DNA of 64,000 nucleotides, taken from NCBI GenBank assembly GCA_964017155.1, contig OZ024860.1, positions 53,562,056 to 53,626,055 on the forward strand, written 5' to 3'. A program made the position numbers and the translations under genes. The notes beneath the pieces are model-generated. The model worked only from the letters and a program-made list of their open reading frames with translations. It did not search any database and had not been told where the DNA came from. Numbering within the stretch: position 1 is the first letter of the stretch; every line of letters starts with the position of its first letter. This document shows positions 54,191 to 64,000 of the stretch, piece by piece. The stretch comes from Oasisia sp. SBJ-2009 (Eukaryota > Annelida > Polychaeta > Sabellida > Siboglinidae).

Positions 54191-55297
54191 AACTGATCCC
54201 CCGTTGACGGATCGGACTTTGTCGTTTTCCTCGATATGTTTCCAAAAGTTGGCAAGACGACGCGCACGGTCAGTTGGTTTCGTCGAGAGAGTCGTAGTTA
54301 CACCCCTTGCGTGGCACACGCCCGAGAAGACCGACCGGCGCGTCGAACTTGGCCGTTTCTCTCGATTCTCAAAACTGATCCCCCGTAGACGGATCGGACT
54401 TTGTCGTTTTCCTCGATTTGTGCAACTATCACCCTGTTAAGGTCGCCAAATGTCTTGACACCTCATCTAGTTAGTGGTTCATTATTACTCCCGCCGTTTA
54501 CCCAGCGGTCGCCACGGAATTATGTTGAAAAGAATGTAAACAGACATTTACGCTTCCCCAACTGATCCCCCGTTGACGGATCGGACTTTGTCGTTTTGCT
54601 CGATTTGTTTCCAAAAGTTGGCAAGACGACGCGCACGGTCAGTTGGTTTCGTCGAGAGAGTCGTAGTTACACCCCTTGCGTGGCACACGCCCGAGAAGAC
54701 CGACCGGCGCGTCGAACTTGGCCGTTTCTCTCGATTCTCAAAACTGATCCCCCGTAGACGGATCGGACTTTGTCGTTTTCCTCGATTTGTGCAACTATCA
54801 CCCTGTTAAGGTCGCCAAATGTCTTGACACCTCATCTAGTTAGTGGTTCATTATTACTCCCGCCGTTTACCCAGCGGTCGCCACGGAATTCTGTTGAAAA
54901 GAATGTAAACAGACATTTACGCTTCCCCAACTGATCCCCCGTTGACGGATCGGACTTTGTCGTTTTCCTCGATATGTTTCCAAAAGTTGGCAAGACGACG
55001 CGCACGGTCAGTTGGTTTCGTCGAGAGAGTCGTAGTTACACCCCTTGCGTGGCACACGCCCGAGAAGACCGACCGGCGCGTCGAACTTGGCCGTTTCTCT
55101 CGATTCTCAAAACTGATCCCCCGTAGACGGATCGGACTTTGTCGTTTTCCTCGATTTGTGCAACTATCACCCTGTTAAGGTCGCCAAATGTCTTGACACC
55201 TCATCTAGTTAGTGGTTCATTATTACTCCCGCCGTTTACCCAGCGGTCGCCACGGAATTATGTTGAAAAGAATGTAAACAGACATTTACGCTTCCCC

Positions 55298-56550
55298 AAC
55301 TGATCCCCCGTTGACGGATCGGACTTTGTCGTTTTGCTCGATTTGTTTCCAAAAGTTGGCAAGACGACGCGCACGGTCAGTTGGTTTCGTCGAGAGAGTC
55401 GTAGTTACACTCCGTGCGTGGAATACGCCAGAGAAGACCGACCGGCGCGTCGAACTTGGCCGTTTCTCTCGATTCTCAAAACTGATCCCCCGTAAGCGGA
55501 TCGGACTTTGTCGTTTTCCTCGATTTGTGCAACTATCACCCTGTTAAGGTCGCCAAATGCCTCGTCACCTCATCTAGTTAGTGGTTCATTATTACTCCCG
55601 CCGTTTACCCAGCGGTCGGCACGGAATGCTGTTGAAAAGAATGTAAACAGACTTCCCCAACTGATCCCCCGTAGACGGATCGGACTTTGTCGTTTTCCTC
55701 GATTTGTTTCCAAAAGTTGGCAAGACGACGCGCACGGTCAGTTGGTTTCGTCGAGAGAGTCGTAGTTACACTCCGTGCGAGAAGACCGACCGGCGCGTCG
55801 AACTTGGCCGTTTCTCTCGATTCTCAAAACTGATCCCCCGTAGACGGATCGGACTTTGTGGTTTTCCTCGATTTGTGCAACTATCACCCTGTTAAGGTCG
55901 CCAAATGCCTCGTCACCTCATCTAGTTAGTGGTTCATTATTACTCCCGCCGTTTACCCAGCGGTCGGCACGGAATTCTGTTGAAAATAATGTAAACAGAC
56001 TTCCCCAACTGATCCCCCGTAGACGGATCGGACTTTGTCGTTTTCCTCGATTTGTTTCCAAAAGTTGGCAAGACGACGCGCACGGTCAGATGGTTTCGTC
56101 GAGAGAGTCGTAGTTACACTCCGTGCGTGAAATACGCCCGAGAAGACCGACCGGCGCGTCGAACTTGGCCGTTTCTCTCGATTCACAAAACTGATCTCCC
56201 GTAGACGGATCGGACTTTGTCGTTTTCCTCGATTTGTGCAACTATCACCCTGTTAAGGTCGCCAAGTGCCTCGTCACCTCATCTAGTTAGTGGTTCATTA
56301 TTACTCCCGCCGTTTACCCAGCGGTCGGCACGGAATTCTGTTGAAAAGAATGTAAACATACTTCCCCAACTGATCCCCCGTAGACGGATCGGACTTTGTC
56401 GTTTTGCTCGATTTGTTTCCAAAAGTTGGCAAGACGACGCGCACGGTCAGTTGGTTTCGTCGAGAGAGTCGTAGTTACACTCCGTGCGTGGAATACGCCC
56501 GAGAAGACCGACCGGCGAGTCGAACGTGGCCGTTTCTCTCGATTCTCAAA
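55298..56550 (+). repeat. 4375-bp-spaced segmental copy, first
   Basis: Matches 59673-60925. Shared private markers are the 13-bp deletion (55779), gaaaataatg, ccgtgcgtgaaatac and ctgatctcccg (56194). End points are approximate. Confidence 0.78.
55779..55780 (+). other. 13-bp deletion in a beta monomer (second carrier)
   Basis: Identical breakpoint to the one at 40088, so common descent is far more likely than an independent event. Confidence 0.9.
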
Positions 56551-59500
56551 ACTGATCCCCCGTAGACGGATCGGACTTTGTCGTTTTCCTCGATTTGTGC
56601 AACTATCACCCTGTTAAGGTCGCCAAATGCCTCGTCACCTCATCTAGTTAGTGGTTCATTATTACTCCCGCCGTTTACCCAGCGGTCGCCACGGAATTCT
56701 GTTGAAAAGAATGTAAACAGACATTTACGCTTCCCCAACTGATCCCCCGTAGACTGATCGGACTTTGTCGTTTTCCTCGATTTGTTTCCAAAAGTTGGCA
56801 AGACGACGCGCACGGTCAGTTGGTTTCGTCGAGAGAGTCGTAGTTACACCCCTTGCGTGGCACACGCCCGAGAAGACCGACCGGCGCGTCGAACTTGGCC
56901 GTTTCTCTCGATTCTCAAAACTGATCCCCCGTAGACGGATCGGACTTTGTCGTTTTCCTCGATTTGTGCAACTATCACCCTGTTAAGGTCGCCAAATGTC
57001 TTGACACCTCATCTAGTTAGTGGTTCATTATTACTCCCGCCGTTTACCCAGCGGTCGCCACGGAATTCTGTTGAAAAGAATGTAAACAGACATTTACGCT
57101 TCCCCAACTGATCCCCCGTTGACGGATCGGACTTTGTCGTTTTCCTCGATATGTTTCCAAAAGTTGGCAAGACGACGCGCACGGTCAGTTGGTTTCGTCG
57201 AGAGAGTCGTAGTTACACCCCTTGCGTGGCACACGCCCGAGAAGACCGACCGGCGCGTCGAACTTGGCCGTTTCTCTCGATTCTCAAAACTGATCCCCCG
57301 TAGACGGATCGGACTTTGTCGTTTTCCTCGATTTGTGCAACTATCACCCTGTTAAGGTCGCCAAATGTCTTGACACCTCATCTAGTTAGTGGTTCATTAT
57401 TACTCCCGCCGTTTACCCAGCGGTCGCCACGGAATTATGTTGAAAAGAATGTAAACAGACATTTACGCTTCCCCAACTGATCCCCCGTTGACGGATCGGA
57501 CTTTGTCGTTTTGCTCGATTTGTTTCCAAAAGTTGGCAAGACGACGCGCACGGTCAGTTGGTTTCGTCGAGAGAGTCGTAGTTACACTCCGTGCGTGGAA
57601 TACGCCAGAGAAGACCGACCGGCGCGTCGAACTTGGCCGTTTCTCTCGATTCTCAAAACTGATCCCCCGTAGACGGATCGGACTTTGTGGTTTTCCTCGA
57701 TTTGTGCAACTATCACCCTGTTAAGGTCGCCAAATGCCTCGTCACCTCATCTAGTTAGTGGTTCATTATTACTCCCGCCGTTTACCCAGCGGTCGGCACG
57801 GAATTCTGTTGAAAATAATGTAAACAGACTTCCCCAACTGATCCCCCGTAGACGGATCGGACTTTGTCGTTTTCCTCGATTTGTTTCCAAAAGTTGGCAA
57901 GACGACGCGCACGGTCAGTTGGTTTCGTCGAGAGAGTCGTAGTTACACTCCGTGCGTGGAATACGCCCGAAAAGACCGACCGGCGCGTCGAACTTGGCCG
58001 TTTCTCTCGATTCTCAAAAGTGATCCCCCGTAGACGGATCGGACTTTGTCGTTTTCCTCGATTTGTGCAACTATCACCCTGTTAAGGTCGCCAAGTGCCT
58101 CGTCACCTCATCTAGTTAGTGGTTCATTATTACTCCCGCCGTTTACCCAGCGGTCGGCACGGAATGCTGTTGAAAAGAATGTAAACAGACTTCCCCAACT
58201 GATCCCCCGTAGACGGATCGGACTTTGTCGTTTTCCTCGATTTGTTTCCAAAAGTTGGCAAGACGACGCGCACGGTCAGTTGGTTTCGTCGAGAGAGTCG
58301 TAGTTACACTCCGTGCGTGGAATACGCCCGAGAAGACCGACCGGCGAGTCGAACGTGGCCGTTTCTCTCGATTCTCAAAACTGATCCCCCGTAGACGGAT
58401 CGGACTTTGTCGTTTTCCTCGATTTGTGCAACTATCACCCTGTTAAGGTCGCCAAATGCCTCGTCACCTCATCTAGTTAGTGGTTCATTATTACTCCCGC
58501 CGTTTACCCAGCGGTCGCCACGGAATTCTGTTGAAAAGAATGTAAACAGACATTTACGCTTCCCCAACTGATCCCCCGTAGACTGATCGGACTTTGTCGT
58601 TTTCCTCGATTTGTTTCCAAAAGTTGGCAAGACGACGCGCACGGTCAGTTGGTTTCGTCGAGAGAGTCGTAGTTACACCCCTTGCGTGGCACACGCCCGA
58701 GAAGACCGACCGGCGCGTCGAACTTGGCCGTTTCTCTCGATTCTCAAAACTGATCCCCCGTAGACGGATCGGACTTTGTCGTTTTCCTCGATTTGTGCAA
58801 CTATCACCCTGTTAAGGTCGCCAAATGTCTTGACACCTCATCTAGTTAGTGGTTCATTATTACTCCCGCCGTTTACCCAGCGGTCGCCACGGAATTCTGT
58901 TGAAAAGAATGTAAACAGACATTTACGCTTCCCCAACTGATCCCCCGTTGACGGATCGGACTTTGTCGTTTTCCTCGATATGTTTCCAAAAGTTGGCAAG
59001 ACGACGCGCACGGTCAGTTGGTTTCGTCGAGAGAGTCGTAGTTACACCCCTTGCGTGGCACACGCCCGAGAAGACCGACCGGCGCGTCGAACTTGGCCGT
59101 TTCTCTCGATTCTCAAAACTGATCCCCCGTAGACGGATCGGACTTTGTCGTTTTCCTCGATTTGTGCAACTATCACCCTGTTAAGGTCGCCAAATGTCTT
59201 GACACCTCATCTAGTTAGTGGTTCATTATTACTCCCGCCGTTTACCCAGCGGTCGCCACGGAATTATGTTGAAAAGAATGTAAACAGACATTTACGCTTC
59301 CCCAACTGATCCCCCGTTGACGGATCGGACTTTGTCGTTTTGCTCGATTTGTTTCCAAAAGTTGGCAAGACGACGCGCACGGTCAGTTGGTTTCGTCGAG
59401 AGAGTCGTAGTTACACCCCTTGCGTGGCACACGCCCGAGAAGACCGACCGGCGCGTCGAACTTGGCCGTTTCTCTCGATTCTCAAAACTGATCCCCCGTA

Positions 59501-60153
59501 GACGGATCGGACTTTGTCGTTTTCCTCGATTTGTGCAACTATCACCCTGTTAAGGTCGCCAAATGTCTTGACACCTCATCTAGTTAGTGGTTCATTATTA
59601 CTCCCGCCGTTTACCCAGCGGTCGCCACGGAATTCTGTTGAAAAGAATGTAAACAGACATTTACGCTTCCCCAACTGATCCCCCGTTGACGGATCGGACT
59701 TTGTCGTTTTGCTCGATTTGTTTCCAAAAGTTGGCAAGACGACGCGCACGGTCAGTTGGTTTCGTCGAGAGAGTCGTAGTTACACTCCGTGCGTGGAATA
59801 CGCCAGAGAAGACCGACCGGCGCGTCGAACTTGGCCGTTTCTCTCGATTCTCAAAACTGATCCCCCGTAAGCGGATCGGACTTTGTCGTTTTCCTCGATT
59901 TGTGCAACTATCACCCTGTTAAGGTCGCCAAATGCCTCGTCACCTCATCTAGTTAGTGGTTCATTATTACTCCCGCCGTTTACCCAGCGGTCGGCACGGA
60001 ATGCTGTTGAAAAGAATGTAAACAGACTTCCCCAACTGATCCCCCGTAGACGGATCGGACTTTGTCGTTTTCCTCGATTTGTTTCCAAAAGTTGGCAAGA
60101 CGACGCGCACGGTCAGTTGGTTTCGTCGAGAGAGTCGTAGTTACACTCCGTGC

Positions 60154-60155
60154 GA
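60154..60155 (+). other. 13-bp deletion in a beta monomer (third carrier)
   Basis: Same breakpoint, exactly 4375 bp from the second carrier, consistent with the 4375-bp segmental copy. Confidence 0.9.
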
Positions 60156-60202
60156 GAAGACCGACCGGCGCGTCGAACTTGGCCGTTTCTCTCGATTCTC
60201 AA

Positions 60203-60924
60203 AACTGATCCCCCGTAGACGGATCGGACTTTGTGGTTTTCCTCGATTTGTGCAACTATCACCCTGTTAAGGTCGCCAAATGCCTCGTCACCTCATCTAG
60301 TTAGTGGTTCATTATTACTCCCGCCGTTTACCCAGCGGTCGGCACGGAATTCTGTTGAAAATAATGTAAACAGACTTCCCCAACTGATCCCCCGTAGACG
60401 GATCGGACTTTGTCGTTTTCCTCGATTTGTTTCCAAAAGTTGGCAAGACGACGCGCACGGTCAGATGGTTTCGTCGAGAGAGTCGTAGTTACACTCCGTG
60501 CGTGAAATACGCCCGAGAAGACCGACCGGCGCGTCGAACTTGGCCGTTTCTCTCGATTCACAAAACTGATCTCCCGTAGACGGATCGGACTTTGTCGTTT
60601 TCCTCGATTTGTGCAACTATCACCCTGTTAAGGTCGCCAAGTGCCTCGTCACCTCATCTAGTTAGTGGTTCATTATTACTCCCGCCGTTTACCCAGCGGT
60701 CGGCACGGAATTCTGTTGAAAAGAATGTAAACATACTTCCCCAACTGATCCCCCGTAGACGGATCGGACTTTGTCGTTTTGCTCGATTTGTTTCCAAAAG
60801 TTGGCAAGACGACGCGCACGGTCAGTTGGTTTCGTCGAGAGAGTCGTAGTTACACTCCGTGCGTGGAATACGCCCGAGAAGACCGACCGGCGAGTCGAAC
60901 GTGGCCGTTTCTCTCGATTCTCAA
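60203..60924 (+). repeat. 722-bp tandem duplication, copy 1
   Basis: Two dimers of 361 bp carrying gaaaataatg, gtcagatgg, gtgcgtgaaatac, ctgatctcccg and gcgagtcgaacgtgg. The same series follows directly. Confidence 0.85.
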
Positions 60925-61646
60925 AACTGATCCCCCGTAGACGGATCGGACTTTGTGGTTTTCCTCGATTTGTGCAACTATCACCCTGTTAAGGTCGCCA
61001 AATGCCTCGTCACCTCATCTAGTTAGTGGTTCATTATTACTCCCGCCGTTTACCCAGCGGTCGGCACGGAATTCTGTTGAAAATAATGTAAACAGACTTC
61101 CCCAACTGATCCCCCGTAGACGGATCGGACTTTGTCGTTTTCCTCGATTTGTTTCCAAAAGTTGGCAAGACGACGCGCACGGTCAGATGGTTTCGTCGAG
61201 AGAGTCGTAGTTACACTCCGTGCGTGAAATACGCCCGAGAAGACCGACCGGCGCGTCGAACTTGGCCGTTTCTCTCGATTCACAAAACTGATCTCCCGTA
61301 GACGGATCGGACTTTGTCGTTTTCCTCGATTTGTGCAACTATCACCCTGTTAAGGTCGCCAAGTGCCTCGTCACCTCATCTAGTTAGTGGTTCATTATTA
61401 CTCCCGCCGTTTACCCAGCGGTCGGCACGGAATTCTGTTGAAAAGAATGTAAACATACTTCCCCAACTGATCCCCCGTAGACGGATCGGACTTTGTCGTT
61501 TTGCTCGATTTGTTTCCAAAAGTTGGCAAGACGACGCGCACGGTCAGTTGGTTTCGTCGAGAGAGTCGTAGTTACACTCCGTGCGTGGAATACGCCCGAG
61601 AAGACCGACCGGCGAGTCGAACGTGGCCGTTTCTCTCGATTCTCAA
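60925..61646 (+). repeat. 722-bp tandem duplication, copy 2
   Basis: Immediate repeat of the preceding 722 bp with the same five rare markers. No difference was noticed by eye. This is among the youngest duplications in the window. Confidence 0.85.
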
Positions 61647-62932
61647 AACTGATCCCCCGTAGACGGATCGGACTTTGTCGTTTTCCTCGATTTGTGCAAC
61701 TATCACCCTGTTAAGGTCGCCAAATGCCTCGTCACCTCATCTAGTTAGTGGTTCATTATTACTCCCGCCGTTTACCCAGCGGTCGCCACGGAATTCTGTT
61801 GAAAAGAATGTAAACAGACATTTACGCTTCCCCAACTGATCCCCCGTAGACTGATCGGACTTTGTCGTTTTCCTCGATTTGTTTCCAAAAGTTGGCAAGA
61901 CGACGCGCACGGTCAGTTGGTTTCGTCGAGAGAGTCGTAGTTACACCCCTTGCGTGGCACACGCCCGAGAAGACCGACCGGCGCGTCGAACTTGGCCGTT
62001 TCTCTCGATTCTCAAAACTGATCCCCCGTAGACGGATCGGACTTTGTCGTTTTCCTCGATTTGTGCAACTATCACCCTGTTAAGGTCGCCAAATGTCTTG
62101 ACACCTCATCTAGTTAGTGGTTCATTATTACTCCCGCCGTTTACCCAGCGGTCGCCACGGAATTCTGTTGAAAAGAATGTAAACAGACATTTACGCTTCC
62201 CCAACTGATCCCCCGTTGACGGATCGGACTTTGTCGTTTTCCTCGATATGTTTCCAAAAGTTGGCAAGACGACGCGCACGGTCAGTTGGTTTCGTCGAGA
62301 GAGTCGTAGTTACACCCCTTGCGTGGCACACGCCCGAGAAGACCGACCGGCGCGTCGAACTTGGCCGTTTCTCTCGATTCTCAAAACTGATCCCCCGTAG
62401 ACGGATCGGACTTTGTCGTTTTCCTCGATTTGTGCAACTATCACCCTGTTAAGGTCGCCAAATGTCTTGACACCTCATCTAGTTAGTGGTTCATTATTAC
62501 TCCCGCCGTTTACCCAGCGGTCGCCACGGAATTATGTTGAAAAGAATGTAAACAGACATTTACGCTTCCCCAACTGATCCCCCGTTGACGGATCGGACTT
62601 TGTCGTTTTGCTCGATTTGTTTCCAAAAGTTGGCAAGACGACGCGCACGGTCAGTTGGTTTCGTCGAGAGAGTCGTAGTTACACTCCGTGCGTGGAATAC
62701 GCCAGAGAAGACCGACCGGCGCGTCGAACTTGGCCGTTTCTCTCGATTCTCAAAACTGATCCCCCGTAGACGGATCGGATTTTGTGGTTTTCCTCGATTT
62801 GTGCAACTATCACCCTGTTAAGGTCGCCAAATGCCTCGTCACCTCATCTAGTTAGTGGTTCATTATTACTCCCGCCGTTTACCCAGCGGTCGGCACGGAA
62901 TTCTGTTGAAAATAATGTAAACAGACTTCCCC

Positions 62933-63293
62933 AACTGATCCCCCGTACACGGATCGGACTTTGTCGTTTTCCTCGATTTGTTTCCAAAAGTTGGCAAGAC
63001 GACGCGCACGGTCAGATGGTTTCGTCGAGAGAGTCGTAGTTACACTCCGTGCGTGGAATACGCCCGAGAAGACCGACCGGCGCGTCGAACTTGGCCGTTT
63101 CTCTCGATTCACAAAACTGATCCCCCGTAGACGGATCGGACTTTGTCGTTTTCCTCGATTTGTGCAACTATCACCCTGTTAAGGTCGCCAAGTGCCTCGT
63201 CACCTCATCTAGTTAGTGGTTCATTATTACTCCCGCCGTTTACCCAGCGGTCGGCACGGAATTCTGTTGAAAAGAATGTAAACATACTTCCCC
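62933..63293 (+). repeat. 361-bp dimer with gtcagatgg, copy 1
   Basis: Beta-alpha dimer with gtcagatgg and gattcacaaaac. The box of this copy has the private change cccgtacacgg near 62945. Confidence 0.75.
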
Positions 63294-63654
63294 AACTGAT
63301 CCCCCGTAGACGGATCGGACTTTGTCGTTTTGCTCGATTTGTTTCCAAAAGTTGGCAAGACGACGCGCACGGTCAGATGGTTTCGTCGAGAGAGTCGTAG
63401 TTACACTCCGTGCGTGGAATACGCCCGAGAAGACCGACCGGCGCGTCGAACTTGGCCGTTTCTCTCGATTCACAAAACTGATCCCCGGTAGACGGATCGG
63501 ACTTTGTCGTTTTCCTCGATTTGTGCAACTATCACCCTGTTAAGGTCGCCAAGTGCCTCGTCACCTCATCTAGTTAGTGGTTCATTATTACTCCCGCCGT
63601 TTACCCAGCGGTCGGCACGGAATTCTGTTGAAAAGAATGTAAACATACTTCCCC
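63294..63654 (+). repeat. 361-bp dimer with gtcagatgg, copy 2
   Basis: Repeats the preceding dimer but has tttgctcgatttg instead of tttcctcgatttg, and ccccggtagacgg at the following box. It therefore combines variants found in separate monomers elsewhere, suggesting unequal exchange. Confidence 0.75.
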
Positions 63655-63836
63655 AACTGATCCCCCGTAGACGGATCGGACTTTGTCGTTTTGCTCGATT
63701 TGTTTCCAAAAGTTGGCAAGACGACGCGCACGGTCAGTTGGTTTCGTCGAGAGAGTCGTAGTTACACTCCGTGCGTGGAATACGCCCGAGAAGACCGACC
63801 GGCGAGTCGAACGTGGCCGTTTCTCTCGATTCTCAA

Positions 63837-64000
63837 AACTGATCCCCCGTAGACGGATCGGACTTTGTCGTTTTCCTCGATTTGTGCAACTATCACCCTG
63901 TTAAGGTCGCCAAATGCCTCGTCACCTCATCTAGTTAGTGGTTCATTATTACTCCCGCCGTTTACCCAGCGGTCGCCACGGAATTATGTTGAAAAGAATG
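63837..64000 (+). repeat. Partial alpha monomer at the right window edge
   Basis: Complete common box and 28S-like segments. The monomer is cut by the window edge in the tail, after gttgaaaagaatg, so the array continues. Confidence 0.9.

Larger units (their letters stand above)
59673..60925 (+). repeat. 4375-bp-spaced segmental copy, second
   Basis: Carries the same marker series as 55298-56550, including the 13-bp deletion at 60154. Its last part overlaps the first copy of the 722-bp duplication. Confidence 0.78.
20446..64000. repeat. Satellite B array (alpha and beta monomers)
   Basis: Uninterrupted array of 179-187-bp alpha and 182-bp beta monomers in one orientation, continuing past the right edge. 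All monomers start with a common 49-bp box beginning aactgatcccccgtagacgg and ending ctcgatttgt. Alpha continues gcaactatcaccctg, beta continues ttccaaaagttggc. Alpha-beta dimers are 361 or 369 bp, and alpha-alpha steps also occur. Reading frames of 60-102 codons recur in every monomer; their overlaps and truncations follow the repeat, not any protein constraint. Alpha contains 28S-like segments described separately. Confidence 0.96.

Noticed and set aside
20516..63904. Overlapping 72-102-codon frames in satellite B, rich in Arg and Ser
   Set aside because: Several start at non-ATG codons, they overlap each other, and they end where monomers change. They are by-products of monomers without stops in some frames.
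20446..64000. An rRNA gene or rDNA unit
   Set aside because: Only fragments of under 60 bp of 28S are present, rearranged and inverted. No 18S, 5.8S or long 28S stretch is seen.
20446..64000. An array of truncated R2 retrotransposons
   Set aside because: In alpha the 49-bp box joins 28S upstream of the R2 nick site, and the nick site is uninterrupted. No reverse transcriptase or endonuclease reading frame is present.
20446..64000. A CRISPR array, suggested by regular repeats
   Set aside because: The repeats are 179-187 bp without unique spacers, and there are no cas genes.
20446..64000. CENP-B box
   Set aside because: I looked for the ttcg....a..cggg pattern in the common box and monomer bodies and found no match.
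1..64000. Telomeric repeats, tRNA genes or microsatellites
   Set aside because: No short-period tandem repeat of telomere type and no tRNA-like cloverleaf with A and B boxes was noticed in either consensus.

Overview
This window holds no gene that I can support. It is two abutting satellite DNA arrays from a eukaryotic chromosome: satellite A (1-20445) and satellite B (20446-64000). Every open reading frame of 60-120 codons is a frame that recurs because the DNA repeats. A eukaryote is suggested by the multi-kilobase satellites with higher-order structure, and by satellite B carrying recognisable pieces of eukaryote-type 28S rDNA. An animal is plausible, but the sequence does not identify the taxon.

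Satellite A is AT-rich. Its full unit is about 504 bp: a left arm (~169 bp), a spacer (~86 bp), a right arm (~166 bp) that is an imperfect reverse complement of the left arm, and a second spacer (~84 bp). The array is therefore a chain of alternating inverted arms. A short unit of about 213 bp has a left arm but no right arm. Two full types plus one short unit make a 1221-bp higher-order repeat (HOR), regular from 5173 to 14941. From about 17766 to 20445 the array is more diverged and has a 930-bp period (one full plus two short units), as expected at an array edge.

At 20443-20446 satellite A ends inside an arm-spacer boundary and satellite B starts in mid-monomer. Satellite B is more GC-rich. 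It is built from alpha monomers (179 bp, or 187 bp with an extra 8 bp) and beta monomers (182 bp). Both begin with the same 49-bp box and then differ. Dimers of 361 and 369 bp are nested into HORs of 909, 917, 1639, 2182, 3658, 4192, 4375 and 4744 bp, many nearly identical, so amplification looks recent and segmental.

The main discovery is that satellite B appears to derive from 28S rDNA. Each alpha monomer contains a forward copy of the helix 69-71 region of domain IV, the region holding the R2 retrotransposon and I-PpoI target. Right after it comes an inverted copy of the adjoining upstream 28S sequence. Beta monomers carry a more diverged inverted copy of the same place. This rests on comparison with 28S sequence from memory and needs an alignment to the host's own rDNA. 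There is no operon, tRNA, CRISPR array or intact mobile element, and no evidence that genes work together here.
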